DNA of 52,839 nt from Gammaproteobacteria bacterium UBA1119 (GTDB taxonomy: Bacteria > Pseudomonadota > Gammaproteobacteria > Pseudomonadales > Azotimanducaceae). The DNA is taken from contig DCBA01000070.1 of NCBI GenBank assembly GCA_002313255.1, forward strand, positions 1-52,839. Direction: 5' to 3'. The translations under genes and the position numbers were made by a program. Below, piece by piece: positions 36,707-44,590 of the stretch (position 1 is the stretch's first letter; the number at the start of each line of letters is the position of its first letter). Below the pieces are notes generated by a model. The model saw only the letters and a list, made by a program, of their open reading frames with translations, did no database searches and was not told the DNA's origin.

Positions 36707-37145
36707 GTGTTTTCTGAGATTACTCACGTTGATTACGCTAGCGGTTCCCATCGTCGCGAACGAACGCGTGAGCTTCGACAACGCAATTGTCCGTCAACCG
36801 CTGACCACACAGGACTTCACCGCTGCATACGTCGACATTACAAACCATGGGAATACCCGGCTCACAATCGCCAGTGCCGAGGCGCCTTGGACCGGAACAA
36901 TCGAGTTCCACGAGACTGTAATCACCCCCAATCGAGTTCGCATGAGGCAATTAGCACGACTCGTGGTCGAACCAAAAACGACTTTGCACCTGGCTCCTGG
37001 CCACGCCCACATTATGCTATTTCGTTTGAAACTGAACGGCACCCCCGATCCCACCATCACGTTCGTGACCACGGACGGCGAGCGCTTGCCGGCCTCTTTT
37101 GAAATCAAATCCATCGAGGCATTGGGCGATCTTAAGGTTCACTAA
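36696..37145 (+). CDS. periplasmic copper chaperone PCu(A)C family protein
   Basis: A 149-residue exported protein. The N-terminal 22 residues form a signal peptide (FRCFLRLLTLITLAVPIVA). The copper-binding signature H-x10-M-x21-H-x-M is complete: H72, M83, H105, M107 (FHETV...RMRQL...HAHIML). Such proteins bind Cu(I) in the periplasm and help build the CuA or CuB centre of cytochrome oxidase. GTG 36696 is fixed by an excellent GGAGGA five bases upstream. Coupling to the lipoprotein gene (11 bp overlap) and nearness to dsbD suggest a copper-thiol cluster; no cytochrome oxidase genes are in view. Confidence 0.93.
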   Translation: MHFRCFLRLLTLITLAVPIVANERVSFDNAIVRQPLTTQDFTAAYVDITNHGNTRLTIASAEAPWTGTIEFHETVITPNRVRMRQLARLVVEPKTTLHLAPGHAHIMLFRLKLNGTPDPTITFVTTDGERLPASFEIKSIEALGDLKVH

Positions 37146-37288
37146 ACGGCGTCTGCCGAGTCTAAAAGCCCCCCTTGCTTTTCAACTCCTGTAGTTCAAT
37201 GGAACTGGGGCTCACTCGAGACAAGTCGTCGATTGAAGCCGATGATTCGTCTTGTAGCACCACTGCGCCTACGGTAGAGTCCCCGTCC

Positions 37289-37323
37289 GAAAACCTTACA
37301 ACAAGCGGTTCGCAAAGGTTTTC
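37289..37323 (+). promoter_or_regulatory. hairpin in the leader of the pyrophosphatase gene
   Basis: A perfect 9-bp inverted repeat, GAAAACCTT (37289-37297) and AAGGTTTTC (37315-37323), with a 17-base loop, ends 38 bp before the hppA start, in a 216-bp gap after the copper chaperone gene. It could be a regulatory hairpin in the 5' leader or a weak terminator for the upstream pair. The remaining gap shows no gene I can support. Confidence 0.35.
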
Positions 37324-37361
37324 TTGGTTGGAATTACCTCAAGCAACAATGGATCTTCTTC

Positions 37362-39407
37362 ATGACTGACGTGCAGATTTCCCTAATGTGTGGCGTGCTT
37401 GCCTTGCTCTATGGAGGCTGGGCTGTACGGTCCGTGATGTCCGCCGATGCCGGTTCAGATCGTATGCGCGAAATCGCAGGTGCAATTCAAGAAGGTGCAA
37501 CGGCTTATCTCAATCGTCAATACCTCACCATCGGGATTGTCGGGATCGTGGTGGATCTGATTCTTTGGCTATCTCTTGGTAAGTTAGTCGCGGTCGGCTT
37601 TGTCGTTGGAGCCGTGCTTTCCGGTATCGCCGGCTACATTGGCATGAACGTTTCAGTTCGCGCCAATGTCCGTACCACGCAAGCCGCCAAGACGGGGCTC
37701 AAGCCCGCACTCGCGATCGCGTTTAAATCAGGCGCGGTCACTGGCATGCTCGTCGTCGGCCTCGGACTCATTGGCGTCGCTGGGTACTACGCCATTCTCA
37801 AAGGTATGGGCCTCGACTCGCGCGAACTGATCGAGCCATTGGTCGCGCTGTCGTTCGGCGCATCCTTAATTTCGATCTTCGCACGCCTAGGTGGCGGTAT
37901 CTTCACTAAAGGTGCTGACGTTGGTGCCGACCTCGTTGGTAAAGTTGAAGCCGGTATTCCCGAAGACGATCCACGCAATGCTGCGGTGATTGCCGACAAC
38001 GTCGGCGACAACGTCGGCGATTGTGCCGGTATGGCCGCCGATTTATTTGAAACTTACGCGGTAACAATTGTCGCCACCATGCTAATCGCGACCATTAGAT
38101 TTTCGGGTCCTGATGAGCTAAGCGCTATCGAGATGCCCTTGCTTATTTGCGGAGTCTGCATTATTGCATCCGTTGTCGGCGCGTTTTGTGTTCGACTCGG
38201 AAGCTCGGAAAATATCATGGGGGCGCTCTACAAAGGCTTTATCGCCACCGCGGTCCTTTCCGGATTCTTAATTTTCTTCGTAACCGACCACATGTTCCCG
38301 GGCGATGAAGGTCGTCAGTTCTTTTACTGTGCGCTGGTGGGCCTCGTCGTCACCGGACTCATCGTCTGGGTGACTGAATACTACACATCAACAGAATACC
38401 GTCCCGTTAAATCGATCGCCCGTGCATCGGAAACCGGACACGGCACCAATGTAATTCAAGGCCTCGCCATTTCGATGGAAGCAACCGCTATCCCGGCCAT
38501 CATCGTCGCGGTTGGTATTGTCACCGCATTCCAATTTTCGGGTATTTATGGAATCGCTATCGCCGCAACGACCATGCTCGCCCTCGCAGGCATGGTGGTG
38601 GCGCTCGATGCGTATGGGCCGGTGACAGACAACGCCGGCGGTATTGCCGAAATGAGCGATCTCGATGAAGACGTCCGTAAAACCACCGACGCCCTTGACG
38701 CGGTCGGCAACACGACCAAGGCGGTCACCAAGGGTTATGCGATCGCCTCAGCCGGCCTCGCTGCGCTTGTGTTATTCAACGCCTACACCTACGACCTGGC
38801 ACACTTCTTTCCCGACTTGGACATTAGCTTCGAATTGTCGGATCCCTTCGTTGTCATAGGGCTTCTTATCGGAGGCATGCTGCCTTATCTCTTCGGCGCG
38901 CTCGGAATGCAGGCCGTAGGCAGAGCCGGCGGCGCGGTGGTTGAGGAAGTACGCCGGCAGTTTCGCGAGATGCCAGGCATTATGGATGGCTCGACCCGGC
39001 CCGATTACAGCAAAGCCGTTGACTTACTGACCCGATCAGCAATCCGAGAAATGATCGTCCCATCGATGCTTCCTGTACTCGCACCTATTGTCGTGTATTT
39101 CGTGCTCAACTTAGTCTTCGACCAAGCGAGCGCTTTGAGTGCCGTCGGGGCGATGCTTCTCGGAACAATTGTCACTGGGCTATTTGTCGCAATCTCGATG
39201 ACGGCTGGCGGTGGGGCCTGGGATAACGCCAAGAAATACATTGAAGACGGTAACCACGGTGGGAAGGGATCCGAAGCCCACAAGGCCGCGGTAACGGGCG
39301 ACACGGTAGGGGATCCCTACAAGGACACGGCAGGCCCTGCAATCAACCCGATGATTAAAATCATCAATATTGTTGCGATCCTGTTGCTGGCAGCGATAGG
39401 CGCATAG
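37362..39407 (+). CDS. hppA: membrane-bound proton-translocating pyrophosphatase, K+-independent type
   Basis: A 681-residue integral membrane enzyme, about 16 helices, that uses pyrophosphate hydrolysis to pump H+ (or makes PPi in reverse). The active-site blocks are [30 protein letters not shown] (Lys and Asp), [37 protein letters not shown] and, near the end, [14 protein letters not shown] and [22 protein letters not shown]. The K+ selector is [13 protein letters not shown] with K453 and T456, the pair that marks the K+-independent group, rather than the two Ala of K+-dependent enzymes. It converges on a PPi-type phosphofructokinase gene. Confidence 0.97.
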   Translation: MTDVQISLMCGVLALLYGGWAVRSVMSADAGSDRMREIAGAIQEGATAYLNRQYLTIGIVGIVVDLILWLSLGKLVAVGFVVGAVLSGIAGYIGMNVSVRANVRTTQAAKTGLKPALAIAFKSGAVTGMLVVGLGLIGVAGYYAILKGMGLDSRELIEPLVALSFGASLISIFARLGGGIFTKGADVGADLVGKVEAGIPEDDPRNAAVIADNVGDNVGDCAGMAADLFETYAVTIVATMLIATIRFSGPDELSAIEMPLLICGVCIIASVVGAFCVRLGSSENIMGALYKGFIATAVLSGFLIFFVTDHMFPGDEGRQFFYCALVGLVVTGLIVWVTEYYTSTEYRPVKSIARASETGHGTNVIQGLAISMEATAIPAIIVAVGIVTAFQFSGIYGIAIAATTMLALAGMVVALDAYGPVTDNAGGIAEMSDLDEDVRKTTDALDAVGNTTKAVTKGYAIASAGLAALVLFNAYTYDLAHFFPDLDISFELSDPFVVIGLLIGGMLPYLFGALGMQAVGRAGGAVVEEVRRQFREMPGIMDGSTRPDYSKAVDLLTRSAIREMIVPSMLPVLAPIVVYFVLNLVFDQASALSAVGAMLLGTIVTGLFVAISMTAGGGAWDNAKKYIEDGNHGGKGSEAHKAAVTGDTVGDPYKDTAGPAINPMIKIINIVAILLLAAIGA

Positions 39408-39473
39408 ACGCCCCTGCACGACGGGCGTTCCGCGCACGCGAACGCTCGCCAGTCGCTACGTTGTCACACGACG
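39408..39473. terminator. two hairpins between convergent hppA and PPi-PFK genes
   Basis: Right after the hppA stop, ACGCCC (39408-39413) pairs with GGGCGT (39423-39428) around a 9-base loop. At 39459-39473, CGTTGT and ACGACG form a six-pair stem with one G-U pair and a CAC loop, immediately after the stop of the phosphofructokinase gene on the other strand. Neither has a long T-tract, so intrinsic termination would be weak; bidirectional termination is plausible because the genes face each other. Confidence 0.4.
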
Positions 39474-39474
39474 T

Positions 39475-40740
39475 TTAAGCCTCGACAGAGAACGCCGGTA
39501 ATTTTTTCGCCGTGAGTTCTGCTTTCAATCGTGTGTACTGCGGCAGCCCTTGCTTGTACCTCGGATAATCCTCGCCGCGAATCAACGGCGCTAAATACCG
39601 CCGCGCGCGCGCGGTAATGCCAAATCCATCCTTCGAGATGTACGACTTTGGCATCGTTCGCTCTACGTTCGCGACTCGATGAAGAGGCACTTCACCCACC
39701 GTCCACCGGTACGGGGAATCCGACGTTCTACGAATCGTGACCATAATCCCATCGTCCCCCCGAACGGCGCGTTCAACGGCCGCTTTTCCCACCGCGTACG
39801 CCTGATCGACATCGGTCTTTGATGCGATGTGACGTGCAGCGCGCTGCAGGTAATCGGCAACCGCCCAGTGGTACTTATAACCGTGTTTATCGTTGATCAT
39901 CGCTGCAATCGTCGGCGCCGCCCCGCCCAACTGAACATGACCAAACGCGTCAAGGTTGCCGGCATCCGCGAGAAACCGTCCATCGGCGTAACGCGCGCCT
40001 TCCGACACCACGATGACACAAAATCCACGCGTATCTACGGTCTTCTTCACCTTTCTAAGGAACCTGACCTTCGAGAAGGGTACTTCAGGAAACACGATGA
40101 CGTGGGGTGCGTCGCCCGGTTTGTCAGCCGCAAGACCACCCGCCGCGGAAATCCAACCTGCATGACGACCCATGACCTCCAAGATGAAGACCTTGGTCGA
40201 GGTTTCACACATTGAAGCGACGTCCATCGCGGCTTCACGCACGGAAACGGCAACGTATTTGGCAACGCTGCCAAAACCCGGACAGGTATCCGTAAACGGC
40301 AAGTCGTTGTCGATTGTTTTTGGAATACCCACGCACCGAACCGGATAACCCAATCGCTTCCCAACTTGGGAAACTTTATGAGCAGTATCCTGCGAATCAC
40401 CACCTCCGTTGTACAAAAAATAACCAATATCGTGGGCGCGGAATACCTCGATCAGCCGATGATATTCGCGTTCGCTTTCTTCGAGCGATTTGAGTTTGTA
40501 TCGGCATGAGCCAAAAGCCCCACTTGGGGTAGACCGAAGACCCGCGATCGCGCGCGCGCTTTCTTTGCCTGTATCTATCAATTCTTCCGTAAGCACGCCA
40601 AGAATCCCGTTATTCGCCGCAAAAACTCGCCCGATGACGTCTCTGTGTTTACGCGCCGTTTCGATAACGCCGCAAGCACTCGCATTGATCACCGCGGTAA
40701 CCCCGCCCGACTGCGCGTAGAGTACGTTTCTTCGCGTCAT
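39475..40740 (-). CDS. 6-phosphofructokinase, pyrophosphate-dependent type
   Basis: A 421-residue PfkA-fold enzyme phosphorylating fructose 6-phosphate. The phosphate-donor region reads YNGGGDSQDT (112-116 GGGDS), where the Asp in place of Gly before Ser is linked to PPi use. The next motif is GIPKTIDNDLP, where K141 replaces the Gly of ATP-dependent enzymes; D144 and D146 are catalytic. Later EVMGRHAGW binds sugar phosphate. Both donor-site marks point to PPi as donor. ATG 40740 follows GGGGGAG; the adjacent TTG is not needed. It faces the H+-pyrophosphatase gene. Confidence 0.88.
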   Translation of the reverse strand: MTRRNVLYAQSGGVTAVINASACGVIETARKHRDVIGRVFAANNGILGVLTEELIDTGKESARAIAGLRSTPSGAFGSCRYKLKSLEESEREYHRLIEVFRAHDIGYFLYNGGGDSQDTAHKVSQVGKRLGYPVRCVGIPKTIDNDLPFTDTCPGFGSVAKYVAVSVREAAMDVASMCETSTKVFILEVMGRHAGWISAAGGLAADKPGDAPHVIVFPEVPFSKVRFLRKVKKTVDTRGFCVIVVSEGARYADGRFLADAGNLDAFGHVQLGGAAPTIAAMINDKHGYKYHWAVADYLQRAARHIASKTDVDQAYAVGKAAVERAVRGDDGIMVTIRRTSDSPYRWTVGEVPLHRVANVERTMPKSYISKDGFGITARARRYLAPLIRGEDYPRYKQGLPQYTRLKAELTAKKLPAFSVEA

Positions 40741-40808
40741 CAAGACTCCCCCAACGGGTGAAAGGCGGGATTCTCAGGGATCCACACTATTTATGCGACA
40801 ATTTCCGC

Positions 40809-41306
40809 ATGTTCGCCGTTGTTCAGTTGTTTTGGAACATCGCCGTATTTCGGGATGGTCCCGAAAATGCGCCGTCGCACCCCTACTTCATTGTTTTGTT
40901 AATCGCGCTGCAAACGGTGCTCACCACATTCACCCAATTGTTCGGACCGGGTGCGATGTCTGAAAGTTCTGGTCTAAACGGGATACAACTCCTACCCACT
41001 TACGGTGCGCTCGCCGTCACGGCGCTGATGACATGGGGCGCGCTCCGACTCGGTGGACTCCATCGAAGGTTCTATCAAACTTTCGCCGCGATGACGGGCG
41101 TTGACCTCGTTCTCGGTATTCTAATGCTGCTCGTGCTCCAGCTTACCGGGAATGTCCTGGTCGCAATCCCCTTCCTTCTTTGGAGCCTCGCTGCGTCGGG
41201 ATTCATTCTTCACCGGGCAATGAGTGTCGACATGACGCGCGCCGTTGGCATCGCACTCCTCATCGCAATCGCGAGTTACAGCATAAGCTCAGCGTTAGCA
41301 ACATGA
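40809..41306 (+). CDS. small polytopic membrane protein, hypothetical
   Basis: A 165-residue product with about five hydrophobic segments (YFIVLLIALQTVLTTFTQLF; YGALAVTALMTWGAL; DLVLGILMLLVLQL; VLVAIPFLLWSLAASGFIL; GIALLIAIASYSIS). ATG 40809 is preferred to a GTG at 40758 that falls in the divergent promoter gap. I recognise no family. Its stop overlaps the mpl start by ATGA, so it may be co-translated with mpl; a role in uptake or sensing of cell-wall fragments is only a guess. Confidence 0.6.
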   Translation: MFAVVQLFWNIAVFRDGPENAPSHPYFIVLLIALQTVLTTFTQLFGPGAMSESSGLNGIQLLPTYGALAVTALMTWGALRLGGLHRRFYQTFAAMTGVDLVLGILMLLVLQLTGNVLVAIPFLLWSLAASGFILHRAMSVDMTRAVGIALLIAIASYSISSALAT

Positions 41307-42703
41307 GCGAGCGTGTCTACTTTCTCGGAATCGGTGGGACCCTCATGGGTAGTTTGGCGTTACTCGCGAAGGAATCCGGTTTTGAAGTGGCAGGATCAGA
41401 CGGCCCTATTTATCCGCCCATGAGCGAACAGCTCGCGAATGCAGGGATAACGGTCAATCAAGGCTTCACCCAGTCAGACTTTGACCCGGTACCTGACAAT
41501 ATCGTCATCGGTAATGCCAAGTTCCCAAGGGGCGATCCCGCCGTGGAATTCGTACTCAACCAAAATCTCGACTACACCTCGGGCGCCGCATGGCTCGGTG
41601 AGAAAATTTTGCGAGATCGGTGGGTAATTGCAATCGCGGGAACTCACGGTAAAACCACGACAACGAGCATGGTTGCGTGGATTCTGGAGTTCGCCGAACT
41701 TGATCCGGGTTTCCTGATCGGCGGTGTCCCCAACAATTTTGGCATATCGGCGCGCCTCGGCAAGAGCCCGTTTTTCGTGGTTGAAGCCGACGAATACGAC
41801 ACTTCGTATTTCGACCGGCGCTCAAAGTTCGTCCACTATCGCCCTAAGACGTTGGTCATCAATAACCTTGAATACGATCATGCGGACATTTTCAAAGATC
41901 TTGACTCAATCCAAACCCAATTCCATCACCTCGTCCGTACCGTCCCCAGCGACGGATTGATCGTCGCCCCACAACAATCGTCAGCCGTCGACGAGGTGTT
42001 ACGACAAGGCTGTTGGACACCGGTCTCTAGATTCGCTGCCATGGAAGAAAAAGGATTACAACGGATCGATAAAGACAACGGCGAATCGTGGCACGCGTCC
42101 GCGATGACGTCAGATGGAAGTCGCTTTACCGTCATCTTAGACGATACCGCGCTAGGGACGGTCGAGTGGGCGCTACTCGGTGTGCACAACGTCAATAACG
42201 CGCTGACCGCTATCGCCGCAGCTCGCCATGCGGGCGTCCCCACCGACGTTGCCATCGAAGCGCTGGGCCAGTTTAAAGGTGTCAAACGGCGGTTGGAGCT
42301 TTTTGCGGAGAAAGATGGGCTTCGTTGTTACGACGATTATGCTCATCATCCCTCTGCCATTCGTACGACTCTTCAGGGCCTTAGGAATCACGTGGGCAGC
42401 GAGCGCATCGTTGCAATCATCGAACCGCGAACGCACACCATGTCCCTCGGTACCCTTCGCGAGGATCTCTACCATTGCACCGCTCCGGCTGATGAGGTCA
42501 TTTGGTTCCGCAGCGAAAACATCCAGTGGGACTTAACCGACTTGGTTAATGCGAGCCTAACCGCCGCGTCCGTCGAAAATGACGTCGATCGACTCGTCGA
42601 TCGGATCGACGAATACGTTGGCGAAAACTGTCACGTAGTGATCATGAGCAACGGCGGCTTTGGCGGTATCTACCAAAAAATAACCCAACGGTTATCTAGA
42701 TGA
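41303..42703 (+). CDS. mpl: murein tripeptide ligase Mpl
   Basis: Joins the recycled tripeptide L-Ala-D-Glu-meso-diaminopimelate to UDP-MurNAc. The 466-residue Mur ligase shows the N-terminal VYFLGIGGTLMGSLALLAKESG, the ATP-binding AIAGTHGKTTTTSMVAWIL, VVEADEYDTSYFDRRSKFVHYRP (carbamoyl-Lys region and family-specific block), NNLEYDHADIF, LGVHNVNNALTAI and CYDDYAHHPSAI. ATG 41303 overlaps the upstream membrane-protein stop; the frame is open upstream but not supported. With AmgK and MurU in this window it completes a route back to UDP-MurNAc-tripeptide. Confidence 0.96.
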   Translation: MSERVYFLGIGGTLMGSLALLAKESGFEVAGSDGPIYPPMSEQLANAGITVNQGFTQSDFDPVPDNIVIGNAKFPRGDPAVEFVLNQNLDYTSGAAWLGEKILRDRWVIAIAGTHGKTTTTSMVAWILEFAELDPGFLIGGVPNNFGISARLGKSPFFVVEADEYDTSYFDRRSKFVHYRPKTLVINNLEYDHADIFKDLDSIQTQFHHLVRTVPSDGLIVAPQQSSAVDEVLRQGCWTPVSRFAAMEEKGLQRIDKDNGESWHASAMTSDGSRFTVILDDTALGTVEWALLGVHNVNNALTAIAAARHAGVPTDVAIEALGQFKGVKRRLELFAEKDGLRCYDDYAHHPSAIRTTLQGLRNHVGSERIVAIIEPRTHTMSLGTLREDLYHCTAPADEVIWFRSENIQWDLTDLVNASLTAASVENDVDRLVDRIDEYVGENCHVVIMSNGGFGGIYQKITQRLSR

Positions 42704-42780
42704 TCCGATGTCGCCTACCACGGACGGACGGCGTTCCCTTGTGTTACCGATCGATACTCAATTGGAAGGAATTGTCTTAA

Positions 42781-43689
42781 ATGGAATTGTCGATCGCCAA
42801 CGCCAAAACCGTCGCTGAATTTTCCCGTGATCAGGGATGGCTTCAGGGAGGGTTCATATCCGCCGAAATCGCGGGGGAAGGAAACATGAACCACACCCTC
42901 CGCGTCGTGACTGACGTTGACTCCATCGTACTGAAGCAGTCCGTTCCCTACGTCGCGAAATACCCCGACATTCCCGCTCCGATTAATCGGGATCGGGTTG
43001 AAGCCGCGTTTTACCAGGCTCTCGTGGGGACCCCACTGGCGACGGTAATGCCCACTTTTCTAGGGCACGTTCCCGAATACCATCTAACGGCGTTCGAAGA
43101 CCTTGGACCCGCCTCGGATTGCACGGACGCGTACAGCGGCGCGGCGATCTCTCCTGATATACCACAGCTCATGTCCTGGCTCCGTGACCTACACCAACTG
43201 CACATCACAACGGAGGTTTTCACCAACCGGGACATGCGAACGCTCAATCACGCCTACATTTTTAAAATTCCGTTCGAGGATCACGGCTCAATCGATATCG
43301 CTCAGCGGGCAAAAGATCTTGGAAACCTCTATCTGAGTGACGGGGATACATTACTCCACGGCGACTACTACCCTGGTAGCTGGCTTCGTACGACCGACGG
43401 AATTCGCATCATCGACCCAGAATTCGCGTTTACCGGGATGGCAGAATTCGACCTCGGCGTCTTCGCCGCTCACTTGGCCTTCGCGGGATTGGAAGATGCG
43501 GCGATCCGAGATGCCCTTGGCCATTACCATCCGACCAACTCGTTCGATCTACGCCTCGCGCTGGGCTTCGCGGGCGTTGAAGTTTTACGCAGACTTTGGG
43601 GTATCGCCACATTACCCCTACCGGAAAACCGGGGGGACCAAGATTTGATATGGATCGACTGGGCAACTGCGCACGTTCTGGACGTATGA
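42781..43689 (+). CDS. methylthioribose-kinase-like phosphotransferase
   Basis: A 302-residue APH-fold kinase. It resembles 5-methylthioribose kinase MtnK: GEGNMNHTLRV matches the G-DGNLN glycine loop, IVLKQSVPYV and NRDRVEAAF match KQALPY and DRARIEA, LLHGDYYPGSW (H193, D195) matches HGDLHTGS, and IIDPEFAFTGMAEFDLGVFAAHL (D212) matches IDPEFAFYGPMGFDVG. MtnK is nearer 400 residues, so this is a shorter relative. ATG 42781 follows GGAAGGA. It overlaps the nucleoside hydrolase gene by ATGA; the pair may release and phosphorylate a ribose-type sugar. The exact sugar is unknown. Confidence 0.75.
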   Translation: MELSIANAKTVAEFSRDQGWLQGGFISAEIAGEGNMNHTLRVVTDVDSIVLKQSVPYVAKYPDIPAPINRDRVEAAFYQALVGTPLATVMPTFLGHVPEYHLTAFEDLGPASDCTDAYSGAAISPDIPQLMSWLRDLHQLHITTEVFTNRDMRTLNHAYIFKIPFEDHGSIDIAQRAKDLGNLYLSDGDTLLHGDYYPGSWLRTTDGIRIIDPEFAFTGMAEFDLGVFAAHLAFAGLEDAAIRDALGHYHPTNSFDLRLALGFAGVEVLRRLWGIATLPLPENRGDQDLIWIDWATAHVLDV

Positions 43690-44558
43690 ACCTCATTATC
43701 GACACTGACGTCGCGCTCGGCGTCGTCCACGAAGATCGTCCCCGCGATATCGACGACGCGTTTGCAATTATCGAAGCCATCAACGATGACGCGCTCAATC
43801 TACTCGGTGTCACTACCGTTTACGGCAACGCTCCCTTGGACTTGGTTAATCGCGCGGCGCAAGAACTACTTACGGTAAAGAATGTGTCGATACCGATCGT
43901 GTCAGGGGCGGCGTCTGCGACGCGCTCCGGCTCTAACGATGCGGTCGAATTCATGGCGGAACAGCTTGGCAGGCAACGTCTTCATATTGCCGCCATTGGG
44001 CCACTAACCAACGTTGGTCTCCTAGTTAAACGCTACCCGGAACGTGTCGCAAATATTGAATCGGTAGTGATCGTGGCAGGTCGTTCTCAAGGCCGATCTT
44101 TCTTCATTGGCGATCAAGGTCGGGTCAATGACTTTAACTTCGAAAATGATGCGATGGCGGCGAGCGTCGTTCTGAAAAGTGGTGTAAGCGCGGTGCTCGC
44201 GGGATTTGAATTGACCAGCCAGGTTACTGTGACGGCCCAAGACCTATACCCGCTCACTCAGCAAGGCAGCGTTGGCTTGCATTGCTACCAACGTTGCCAG
44301 GATTGGATCAACTTTTGGCTCGAACGTTTTCCAGAAGACAACGGTATTCATCCCTGGGACTCTGCAGCCATCGCGTGGCTCAGCCACCCAGAATGGTTTA
44401 TCGCAGAACAGCGCGGCTGGCGCTTACGCCAGGAAGGAGAGGTCCCACAGCTCGAAACCGATCGGCATTTCGATGGCAAACAGGTGACCTTTTTGACGGG
44501 TTTCGCGGGTAGTGGCGCGGCCGATTTCGTGCAAAATATTGTCTCCAATATTCGATAA
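43686..44558 (+). CDS. nucleoside hydrolase (IUNH family), variant with insertion in the Asp motif
   Basis: A 290-residue enzyme that would hydrolyse the N-glycosidic bond of a nucleoside. The calcium-binding motif, normally DTDPGIDDA, is split here: D6-T7-D8, then an 11-residue insertion (through HEDRPR), then D23-D24-AFAI. Other family parts are present: GVTTVYGNAPLD, HIAAIGPLTNVGLLVKRYP, VNDFNFENDAMAASVVLKSG, VLAGFELTSQV, and WDSAAIAWLSHPEWF with the late metal-side Asp. ATG 43686 overlaps the kinase stop. The open frame upstream from 43596 lies in the kinase gene. Base specificity is not readable. Confidence 0.85.
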   Translation: MNLIIDTDVALGVVHEDRPRDIDDAFAIIEAINDDALNLLGVTTVYGNAPLDLVNRAAQELLTVKNVSIPIVSGAASATRSGSNDAVEFMAEQLGRQRLHIAAIGPLTNVGLLVKRYPERVANIESVVIVAGRSQGRSFFIGDQGRVNDFNFENDAMAASVVLKSGVSAVLAGFELTSQVTVTAQDLYPLTQQGSVGLHCYQRCQDWINFWLERFPEDNGIHPWDSAAIAWLSHPEWFIAEQRGWRLRQEGEVPQLETDRHFDGKQVTFLTGFAGSGAADFVQNIVSNIR

Positions 44559-44590
44559 GTAGTGCCATTGAATCCGATATAACGAACTCT

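Noticed and set aside
37185..37240. A tRNA-like stretch with TGTAGTTCAATGGA.
   Set aside because: It resembles a D-arm only; no T-loop, anticodon stem or acceptor stem can be paired around it.
37175..37369. A 64-codon frame before hppA.
   Set aside because: It overlaps the hppA start, has poor codon content and no Shine-Dalgarno, and looks like chance.
40758..40808. An upstream extension of the five-helix membrane protein.
   Set aside because: It would place the start in the divergent promoter region; ATG 40809 begins directly before the hydrophobic region.
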